From Bacteroidota bacterium (GTDB lineage Bacteria; Bacteroidota; Bacteroidia; SpSt-205; S141-50), in NCBI GenBank assembly GCA_015490695.1, contig WFXK01000312.1, positions 1-5,497 on the forward strand: a stretch of 5,497 nucleotides of DNA. Reading direction: 5' to 3'. Positions 1-4,974 of this stretch are shown here, piece after piece. The position numbers and the translations under genes are program-made. Below the pieces are notes generated by a model. That model searched no databases. It saw only the letters and a program-made list of their open reading frames with translations, and had not been told where the DNA came from. How positions within the stretch are numbered: position 1 is the first letter of the stretch; the number at the start of each line of letters is the position of its first letter.

Positions 1-258
1 AAAGACCAAGGGGTCAAACGGCAAAAGTAAATGCCAACTTAAGCAAAACGAAAGCCAAAAGAAGCAAAGACCAATGACTCAAGTGGCAAAACGAACGCCG
101 ATGTAGGCAAAACAAAAGCCGAAAGAGGCAAAGACCAAGGGGTCAAACGGCAAAAGTAAATGCCAACTTAAGCAAAACGAAAGCCAAAAGAAGCAAAGAC
201 TAAGGGTCAAGTGGCAAATTAAGGGTCAGCACACGTATATAAGAAGCCAAAAGAAGTG
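1..258. repeat. Hierarchical A-rich tandem repeat, 21-22 nt monomers in 64-65 nt and 129 nt units
   Basis: Ten or eleven monomers begin with GCAAA and often carry a GCC or GTC about ten bases later. Their starts are near 21, 43, 64, 86, 107, 128, 150, 172, 193 and 214. Three monomers form a larger unit: 1-65 and 130-194 are identical over all 65 nt, 66-129 is a divergent 64 nt copy, and 195-258 is a decayed copy that ends with a recognisable AAGCCAAAAGAAG near 244-256. The pattern therefore repeats every 129 nt and continues beyond the left edge. Several monomers can form tiny hairpins, such as GACC-AAGG-GGTC at 5-16 and 134-145, or GGC...GCC pairs. The plus strand is rich in A and G and very poor in T. 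No protein or known repeat family was recognised; it looks like a minisatellite. The identity of two units points to recent duplication or active homogenisation. Confidence 0.9.
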
Positions 259-401
259 AAGAAATAGTGGTTTTGAGAGTGCTTTTAATATGGTTGGGCA
301 AAATAAGGCGAACTCACCAAAATTACTTCCTTGGTAAATTTTGTTATAGTTGTTAGTAGTGTCAGAGTATTTCTTCACAATTTTTGCAGAACGGGTTATT
401 A
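259..401. other. AT-rich spacer between the repeat array and the M23 gene
   Basis: Together with the repeat array this makes about 400 bases without a convincing gene. A minus-strand open frame runs through it from 510 but overlaps the end of the M23 gene in another frame and resembles no family. Apart from the weak inverted repeat at 318-343 nothing was recognised: no tRNA, promoter pair or insertion-sequence end. It is the 3' flank of the minus-strand peptidase gene. Confidence 0.5.
318..343 (-). terminator. Weak AT-rich hairpin downstream of the M23 gene
   Basis: CAAAATTAC at 318-326 pairs with GTAAATTTTG at 334-343, with one bulged base and a seven-base loop. It lies about 58 bases past the stop codon of the minus-strand peptidase gene. 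The stem is nearly all A/T and no clear U-tract follows it on the minus strand, so it is only a candidate 3' end for that transcript and could be chance in AT-rich DNA. Confidence 0.2.
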
Positions 402-1193
402 TTAACGTATTCGCAGTCGTTGTCCTGGGTAAATGACACTTCTTCTTCCTAGGTGATTCAAGCGTCTTAGGGCATAGACTGTTGTTCCGTATCTTCTTGC
501 GATGCTCCATAGGCTATCGCCTCGGCGGACACGGATATAAACGGCTTTTTTTATCTCTTTTAAGTGTTCAAAAAGGGCTTTAGTGATATAAAGGGTTTCT
601 TTTTTGATAATGCCTTTTTCAAAGTCCATGACGATTTCGGGGTTAATGGGTTCACCTAAGAAGCGGATTTCAAAGTGTAGGTGGCTACCTGTGCTTCTTC
701 CTGTATTGCCTCCCAGACCGATCACTTCACCTGCTTTTACTCTTTGTCCGCTTTTTACTAAGGCTTTAGACAAATGGGCATAAAGGGTTTCTAAGCCGTT
801 GGGGTGAGTAACAACGATAAAGCGTCCATAACCGGGTTCCCAACGAACCACTCGTACAATACCATCAAAAGCGACCCGAACACTGTCGCCTGTCCATAGC
901 TTTATATCGGTACCATAGTGGAAACGAACGCCTCTGAAACCAAAGTGGGAAGTCACTCTACCACAATAAGGAATTTTAGCATTTTTTAGGGAAACGATGA
1001 AGGTGTCTTGAAATTTTGTTAAGTCTAAGTTATATAAATCTATCTTGAAGTGGTCCCATTGTACTGTTGGGCGTTCTACTGCCAACAGGGGTACAGGCAA
1101 GGGTTTGAAGGCGGTTTTTTGTGTAGCTGAGGTATCGGGACGCTCGCTCCAAAGTGCCCACACCGCAACAAAGCCCCACCACAAAAACGACAT
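402..1193 (-). CDS. M23 family murein endopeptidase with C-terminal LysM domain
   Basis: 263 aa, predicted secreted or inner-membrane-anchored zinc peptidase that cuts peptidoglycan cross-links, by analogy with MepM/LytM proteins. Residues 1-16 form a hydrophobic, Trp-rich segment (MSFLWWGFVAVWALW) that fits a signal peptide or anchor. The M23 domain spans about 75-190 with a complete set of family residues: H92 and D96 in HYGTD, H140 in YAH, and H171 and H173 in HLHFE. By LytM knowledge H92, D96 and H173 bind zinc, and H140 and H171 are catalytic. A LysM domain occupies about 218-263 (YIRVRRGDSLWSIARRYG) and should bind glycan. The frame is open 29 codons further upstream, but ATG at 1193 is chosen because the signal-like segment and an AGGGAG ribosome-binding site adjoin it. 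This domain order and the HFGFRGVRFHYGTDIKL stretch resemble a protein common in Bacteroidota. It is divergent from the Hc1-like gene. Confidence 0.94.
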   Translation of the reverse strand: MSFLWWGFVAVWALWSERPDTSATQKTAFKPLPVPLLAVERPTVQWDHFKIDLYNLDLTKFQDTFIVSLKNAKIPYCGRVTSHFGFRGVRFHYGTDIKLWTGDSVRVAFDGIVRVVRWEPGYGRFIVVTHPNGLETLYAHLSKALVKSGQRVKAGEVIGLGGNTGRSTGSHLHFEIRFLGEPINPEIVMDFEKGIIKKETLYITKALFEHLKEIKKAVYIRVRRGDSLWSIARRYGTTVYALRRLNHLGRRSVIYPGQRLRIR

Positions 1194-1198
1194 TGTAA

Positions 1199-1205
1199 CT
1201 CCCTT
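1199..1205 (-). promoter_or_regulatory. Ribosome-binding site of the M23 peptidase gene
   Basis: The minus strand reads AAGGGAG, then TTACA, then ATG. This is the clearest Shine-Dalgarno-like sequence in the window, and it supports the start at 1193 over in-frame starts further upstream. Confidence 0.6.
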
Positions 1206-1216
1206 TTGGTCGCTTG

Positions 1217-1248
1217 CAAAAGTGAAGAATTTTATTAACACTGCCAAA
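1217..1248 (-). promoter_or_regulatory. Candidate Bacteroidota-type promoter of the M23 gene
   Basis: On the minus strand a -33-like TTTG (1245-1248) is followed after 20 bases by CACTTTTG (1217-1224). The latter matches the -7 consensus TAnnTTTG at five of six fixed positions. Transcription would start roughly 17-20 bases before the M23 start codon, just upstream of its ribosome-binding site. The spacing and placement fit, but short motifs of this kind recur by chance in AT-rich DNA. Confidence 0.4.
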
Positions 1249-1333
1249 TAAAATCCTAATACCCTTTCACACTTTTCCACAAATTTTTAAGGATTTTGTT
1301 AGGATAAGGTTGTTAAAAGCTATCTTAAGGAAG

Positions 1334-1365
1334 TTTAGGACTTTTCAAAAGTTTTTATACCTTGC
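1334..1365 (+). promoter_or_regulatory. Possible promoter with palindrome upstream of the Hc1-like gene
   Basis: TTTA at 1334-1337 and TACCTTGC at 1358-1365 are 20 bases apart, a partial match to the Bacteroidota pattern TTTG / TAnnTTTG. Between them is the 13 nt perfect palindrome ACTTTT-C-AAAAGT (1340-1352), a conceivable operator. If used, it would drive the Hc1-like gene and perhaps the whole plus-strand run. The match is imperfect and no better plus-strand candidate was seen in 1194-1393. Confidence 0.25.
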
Positions 1366-1393
1366 GCTGGCAAACTAATAATAGAGAGCGCTT

Positions 1394-1654
1394 ATGGCAA
1401 AGAATCCTTACGAAGAGTTTGAAGGGTTGTTGAATCAGTGGCGCGATAATTGGCGCCAAAATCCCAAGCAGTTTTTAGAAGACGCTATCATCATCATGAA
1501 TCAAGACTTTGAGAAGTTTTATGACAAGGGGCAAAATGCTGCTGGCACACGCCTTAGGAAGTATCTATTGCTGCTTATCAACCGCTTCAAAGAAATGCGT
1601 AAAGAAATCCTTACTATCCGTGAGGAGCGGAAGAAGAACAAAAACAAAAAATAG
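1394..1654 (+). CDS. Hc1/histone H1-like small basic DNA-binding protein with N-terminal extension
   Basis: 86 aa. Residues 36-80 carry DFEKFYDKGQNAAGTRLRK followed by a Lys/Arg-rich helix and a KKNKNKK tail. The EKFYDKG..AAGTR.RK core is the hallmark I know from the short (about 55-60 aa) histone H1-like Hc1 proteins of Bacteroidota and Chlamydiae, which bind and compact DNA. Here about 35 extra residues precede the core (MAKNPYEEFEGLLNQWRDNW...). They are acidic and aromatic and not typical of that family in my recall. ATG at 1394 has a weak AGAGAG eight bases upstream. An internal ATG at 1496 would give a 52 aa protein of near-standard size, so the true start is uncertain. The gene is 43 bp upstream of kdsA with a hairpin between them. 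Nucleoid binding is inferred from the family. Confidence 0.75.
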   Translation: MAKNPYEEFEGLLNQWRDNWRQNPKQFLEDAIIIMNQDFEKFYDKGQNAAGTRLRKYLLLLINRFKEMRKEILTIREERKKNKNKK

Positions 1655-1661
1655 TGGTTAA

Positions 1662-1685
1662 AGGGGGACTTTAGCCAGTCCCCCT
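1662..1685 (+). terminator. Strong G/C hairpin between the Hc1-like gene and kdsA (terminator or leader structure)
   Basis: AGGGGGACT (1662-1670) pairs perfectly over nine bases with AGTCCCCCT (1677-1685), around the loop TTAGCC. It begins 8 bases after the Hc1-like stop codon and ends 12 bases before the kdsA ATG. No U-tract follows (the next bases are CCCCCTTACAC), so efficient intrinsic termination is doubtful. A second C-run at 1686-1690 could pair with the same G-run (AAGGGGG with CCCCCTT), giving two mutually exclusive stems. It may attenuate readthrough, protect the 3' end of the upstream message or tune kdsA translation. Confidence 0.5.
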
Positions 1686-1697
1686 CCCCCTTACACT

Positions 1698-2519
1698 ATG
1701 CAATGGAAAACATGGCTTCTTAACTCCCCAAATAACGCTCCTTTCTTTATCATCGCAGGTCCCTGTGTCGTAGAAGACGAGGAAACTCCCTTCATCATTG
1801 CAGAAAAAGTAAAACACTGGTGCGAAGAGTGGGGTATACCTTATATTTTTAAAGCGTCTTACAGAAAAGCCAACCGAACAAAACTCTCCTCTTTTACAGG
1901 TATAGGCGACCAAAAAGCATTAGAAATCATAAAAAAGGTAGGGGAAACGTATCAAATCCCTACCTTAACCGACATTCATGAAACCCACGAAGCAGCAATG
2001 GCTGCTGAATACGTAGATATTTTACAAATTCCAGCATTTTTATGTAGACAAACGGCACTTTTACAAGCAGCAGGAAAAACAGGGAAGATTGTAAACATCA
2101 AAAAAGGGCAATTTATGTCGGGGCTTACGATGCGCTATGCTGCAGAAAAGGTCGCTGCTACAGGAAATAAAAAGATTTTTTTAACCGAACGAGGGAACTT
2201 TTTCGGCTACAACGATTTAGTTGTAGACTTTCGTAATTTGTTTTGGATGCGTCAAAGTGGTTATCCTGTGGTGATGGACATTACCCATAGCGTACAGCAG
2301 CCTAATAGAGCAGAAGGATTTTCTGGTGGACAGCCACAATTTATTGCGCTCTTAGGCAGAGCCGCAGCCGCCGTAGGTGTAGATGGCTTCTTCTTAGAAA
2401 CCCACCCTAATCCAGAAAAAGCTAAAAGCGATGGTCCAAACATGCTGCCCTTAGAACAATTTCCTTCATTACTGCGTCAACTTTATACGATTGCTAAAGC
2501 CTATCATGAGCTATTTTGA
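1698..2519 (+). CDS. kdsA: 3-deoxy-8-phosphooctulonate synthase (KDO-8-phosphate synthase), metal-dependent type
   Basis: 273 aa, full length for the family. It condenses phosphoenolpyruvate with D-arabinose 5-phosphate to KDO 8-phosphate, the precursor of the KDO that links lipid A to the LPS core; cytoplasmic TIM barrel. Motifs in order: AGPCVVE (20-26), FKASYRKANR (51-60), TDIHE (91-95), LQIPAFLCRQT (109-119), NIKKGQF (133-139), LTERGNFFGYNDLVVDFR (162-179), DITHSVQ (194-200) and FLETHPNP (232-239). Cys23, His197, Glu234 and Asp245 match the four metal ligands of the Aquifex enzyme; metal-independent enzymes such as the E. coli one have Asn in place of the Cys, so a metal-dependent enzyme is inferred. 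ATG at 1698 has no Shine-Dalgarno and a C-rich leader. Its 3' end overlaps murA by 14 nt, so coupling is likely. Confidence 0.98.
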   Translation: MQWKTWLLNSPNNAPFFIIAGPCVVEDEETPFIIAEKVKHWCEEWGIPYIFKASYRKANRTKLSSFTGIGDQKALEIIKKVGETYQIPTLTDIHETHEAAMAAEYVDILQIPAFLCRQTALLQAAGKTGKIVNIKKGQFMSGLTMRYAAEKVAATGNKKIFLTERGNFFGYNDLVVDFRNLFWMRQSGYPVVMDITHSVQQPNRAEGFSGGQPQFIALLGRAAAAVGVDGFFLETHPNPEKAKSDGPNMLPLEQFPSLLRQLYTIAKAYHELF

Positions 2520-3819
2520 AGTAGAAGGCGGTTATCCCTTAGCAGGTTCTATCACACCACAAGGAGCAAAAAACGAAGCTTTGCAAGTCCTTTGTGCCTC
2601 CTTGTTAACAGACCAACCCATCACTTACTACAACGTTCCCGACATCCAAGACGTCAGAATGCTGTTAAAACTCTTAGAAGGACTTGGGGTAACTATCACC
2701 AAACACGATGAACACACTTATACGCTAACAGCAAAGAACATAGACTTAGGTTACTTGCATAGTGAAGAAGCCCGGGAAAAAGTACGGCGCATTAGGGGTT
2801 CTGTGCTGATTATGGGTCCTTTATTAGCCCGCTTCCATGAAGTTTATTTGCCCCGTCCCGGCGGAGATAAAATCGGTAGAAGACGATTAGATACCCACTT
2901 CCTCGGCTTTGAAGCCTTAGGTGCTAAAGTATCTTATCATGCGAAAGAACAAGGCTTTTACTTAAAAGCCCCTGAAGGATTAAAAGGAACCTACATTTTA
3001 TTAGATGAGGCATCGGTCACGGGAACGGCAAACTTACTTATGGCATCCGTATTAGCCCCAGGAGAAACCATTTTATATCATGCTGCCTGTGAACCCTACA
3101 TCCAACAACTTTGCCGTTTGCTTATTAAAATGGGCGCTAAGATTGAAGGTATCGGAAGCAATTTATTGAAAATCCAAGGGGTAAAACAATTAAAGGGTGC
3201 AGAACATCACCTTTTACCCGATATGATTGAAGTGGGCAGCTTTATTGCCATGGCTGCCATGACCCTAAGCCAAATTCGCATTGTGAACGCAGGAGTAAAA
3301 CATTTAGGACAAATCCCACGAGTGTTCAAGCGTTTAGGTGTAGAGCTTTTTATTGAGGGAGATGATATTGTGGTCAATGGGCGTACGCCTTGTAAAATCG
3401 CTACGGATATTGACGGCGCCATCATGACCATTTCAGACCATCCATGGCCCGGTTTTCCTCCTGATTTGTTAAGTATTGCTTTGGTGTTGGCAACCCAATG
3501 CGAAGGACAAGTGTTAATCCATCAAAAGATGTTTGAAAGTCGTTTGTTTTTTGTAGATAAACTGATAGAGATGGGGGCAAAAGTGATTTTATGTGACCCC
3601 CATAGGGCGCTTGTTATTGGTTTAGGCAGACGCCAACCGCTTAGAGGCATCACTATGAGCAGCCCTGATATTCGCGCAGGGATTGCCTTGCTCATGGCTG
3701 CTATGAGCGCCGAAGGTATAAGTAAAATCTACGGCGTAGAACAAATAGACCGTGGTTACGAACGCATTGACCAACGTCTAAACGCCTTAGGCGCTAAAAT
3801 CCAACGCATCCCCTCATGA
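2506..3819 (+). CDS. murA: UDP-N-acetylglucosamine 1-carboxyvinyltransferase, Cys-to-Asp active-site variant
   Basis: 437 aa, full length. It transfers enolpyruvate from PEP to UDP-GlcNAc, the first committed step of peptidoglycan synthesis, in the cytoplasm. Diagnostic segments include PQGAKNEALQ (18-27, with Lys22 and Asn23), the mobile loop RPGGDKIGRRRLDTH (117-131), LLDEASVTGTAN (165-176), PDLLSIAL (319-326, with the Asp320 equivalent of E. coli Asp305) and SPDIRAGIALL (386-396). The loop residue that is Cys115 in E. coli is Asp121 here; this substitution is known from other lineages to give natural fosfomycin insensitivity, and to my recall it is usual in Bacteroidota. ATG at 2506 is preferred over TTG at 2491 because the family begins close to MSYFEVEGG. 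It overlaps kdsA by 14 nt and the next gene by ATGA, with no Shine-Dalgarno visible, so translational coupling is likely. Confidence 0.98.
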   Translation: MSYFEVEGGYPLAGSITPQGAKNEALQVLCASLLTDQPITYYNVPDIQDVRMLLKLLEGLGVTITKHDEHTYTLTAKNIDLGYLHSEEAREKVRRIRGSVLIMGPLLARFHEVYLPRPGGDKIGRRRLDTHFLGFEALGAKVSYHAKEQGFYLKAPEGLKGTYILLDEASVTGTANLLMASVLAPGETILYHAACEPYIQQLCRLLIKMGAKIEGIGSNLLKIQGVKQLKGAEHHLLPDMIEVGSFIAMAAMTLSQIRIVNAGVKHLGQIPRVFKRLGVELFIEGDDIVVNGRTPCKIATDIDGAIMTISDHPWPGFPPDLLSIALVLATQCEGQVLIHQKMFESRLFFVDKLIEMGAKVILCDPHRALVIGLGRRQPLRGITMSSPDIRAGIALLMAAMSAEGISKIYGVEQIDRGYERIDQRLNALGAKIQRIPS

Positions 3820-4313
3820 AAAACTTCCTCTTTGCTCTCCTAGTTATGACAATCTATGCACAAAAAAAAGACACTTTATACACCTACCCCTTAGATGAAG
3901 CGGTCAAACTGGCTATGAAAAATGACAAATATGTACTTGTATTTATTTATACCGATTGGTGCGGTTCCTGCCAAGTAATGCGACAATACATCCATAAAAA
4001 GCCCTATATTTTCAAACAAATGAACTATTACTACTATTATGTTGAAATCAATGCAGAAAGTAAAGACACGCTTTATCTTTTCGGCACTCCTTTTGTTTAT
4101 AATCCAGAAAGTAAAGTCCATGAATTGGTGCAAATGCTCGCAGGTGGGACCATAGAAGGCTATCCGATGATTATCATTTTAAATAATAAAAAGGAAATCG
4201 TCGGTAGAGTACAAGGCTATCTGAGTGAAAAAGAATTCCAAAAATTGCTTTATTATATTCCTGAAGGGCATTATCTTATAAAGTCCTGGGAAGAATACCT
4301 TGGAAAGCAATAA
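3816..4313 (+). CDS. Exported thioredoxin-fold protein with WCGSC motif
   Basis: 165 aa. Residues 1-15 (MKNFLFALLVMTIYA) look like a signal peptide, so the protein probably acts in the periplasm or is membrane-anchored. LVFIYTDWCGSCQVM (41-55) is a thioredoxin-type active site with Cys49 and Cys52, and GYPMIIIL (115-122) supplies the expected cis-Pro at 117. Between them lies a longer segment than in classical thioredoxin, with a run of five tyrosines (71-75) and LFGTPFVYNPESKVHEL. This suggests the DUF255/Thioredoxin_7-like branch rather than thioredoxin itself. The dipeptide between the cysteines is Gly-Ser, not Gly-Pro. A thiol-disulfide reductase or isomerase role is inferred; the substrate is unknown. 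It starts inside the murA stop (ATGA overlap) and ends 16 nt before grpE, so it is probably co-expressed with them. Confidence 0.85.
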   Translation: MKNFLFALLVMTIYAQKKDTLYTYPLDEAVKLAMKNDKYVLVFIYTDWCGSCQVMRQYIHKKPYIFKQMNYYYYYVEINAESKDTLYLFGTPFVYNPESKVHELVQMLAGGTIEGYPMIIILNNKKEIVGRVQGYLSEKEFQKLLYYIPEGHYLIKSWEEYLGKQ

Positions 4314-4329
4314 AAAAACGAATACAGCT

Positions 4330-4974
4330 ATGGAACCTAAGAAAGAAAAAAAATCTACGAACGGCAAGGTAGAAAAAGAAACTTTGAACAAGGCAGAGCA
4401 TCAAGCACCGCTTGAGGAACAAACACAAGAACAAAGCAATGGTAAAGAAGCGCAGGAAGCAATGAAAGAAGAAAAGAAAGAAGAGAAGAAGATTCAGCAG
4501 GAGCAAGAGCAGAAGACGGAAGAGCAGCCACAAGAACAACAAAAGTCTGAAGCAGAAGTTTGGAAGGAGCGTTATGTGCGGCTATTGGCAGAGTTTGATA
4601 ATTATCGTAAGCGGGTTGCAAGGGAGCAAGCGCAAGCCATAGAACGGGCAAAAGAAGAGACATGGAAAGCGCTTTTTCCTATTATTGACGACATCCTACG
4701 AGCCACTGAAGCAGCAGAAAAAGCAAAAGACTTAAAAAGCGTTGTGGAAGGATTACAGATGTTAAAACAAAAGATTTTTGCTCAGTTAGAAAAAGCCAAC
4801 ATTCAGCCGATTGAAGCGAAAGGAAAACCCTTTGACGCTTCTTTGCACGAAGCCGTGGCTTCCATAGAAGTAGATGACCCAGAGAAAAAAGGAAAAGTCA
4901 TAGAAGAAGTAGAAAAAGGCTATATCCGCAATGGAAAAGTTATCAAGTACGCTAAGGTAATTACAGGCAAATGA
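4330..4974 (+). CDS. grpE: Nucleotide exchange factor GrpE
   Basis: 214 aa. GrpE releases ADP from DnaK and works with DnaJ in the cytoplasmic Hsp70 cycle. Residues 1-75 are a low-complexity Lys/Glu/Gln tail that is probably disordered. The dimerising helices follow (ERYVRLLAEFDNYRKR, 80-95, up to about 155). The C-terminal beta domain carries the family signature: GKPFDASLHEAVASIEV (165-181) and VEKGYIRNGKVIKYAKV (194-210). ATG at 4330 is preferred; the frame extends to a TTG at 4300, but that would overlap the preceding gene and add no family sequence. No Shine-Dalgarno is visible (AAAAACGAATACAGCT precedes the ATG). The stop overlaps the dnaJ start as ATGA, which should keep the two co-chaperones in step. 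The tail is longer and more biased than in E. coli GrpE (197 aa in total). Confidence 0.97.
   Translation: MEPKKEKKSTNGKVEKETLNKAEHQAPLEEQTQEQSNGKEAQEAMKEEKKEEKKIQQEQEQKTEEQPQEQQKSEAEVWKERYVRLLAEFDNYRKRVAREQAQAIERAKEETWKALFPIIDDILRATEAAEKAKDLKSVVEGLQMLKQKIFAQLEKANIQPIEAKGKPFDASLHEAVASIEVDDPEKKGKVIEEVEKGYIRNGKVIKYAKVITGK

Noticed and set aside
1..218. CRISPR array or integron attC-like repeat
   Set aside because: The 65 nt repeats are separated by a related, divergent copy rather than unique spacers, and the monomers are contiguous. No cas or integrase gene is present, and no attC core sites are seen.
226..510. 94-codon minus-strand open frame over the 3' end of the M23 gene
   Set aside because: It overlaps the LysM-coding end of the M23 gene in another frame, resembles no family, and has no convincing start signal. 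The LysM sequence in the other frame is unmistakable.
1045..1251. 68-codon plus-strand open frame opposite the M23 start
   Set aside because: It is antisense to the M23 5' region and to the divergent intergenic spacer, with no recognisable protein features.
2491..2508. TTG start for murA at 2491
   Set aside because: It would add five residues not expected in the family; ATG at 2506 gives the usual MurA N-terminus.
4300..4332. TTG start for grpE at 4300
   Set aside because: It would overlap the thioredoxin-like gene for 14 nt and add only a disordered tail; ATG at 4330 is the simpler choice, although the TTG cannot be excluded.
4276..4663. Two overlapping minus-strand frames rich in Leu and Phe that look like membrane proteins
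   Set aside because: They are antisense shadows of the Lys/Glu/Gln-coding part of grpE: purine-rich codons read as Leu/Phe/Ser on the other strand.
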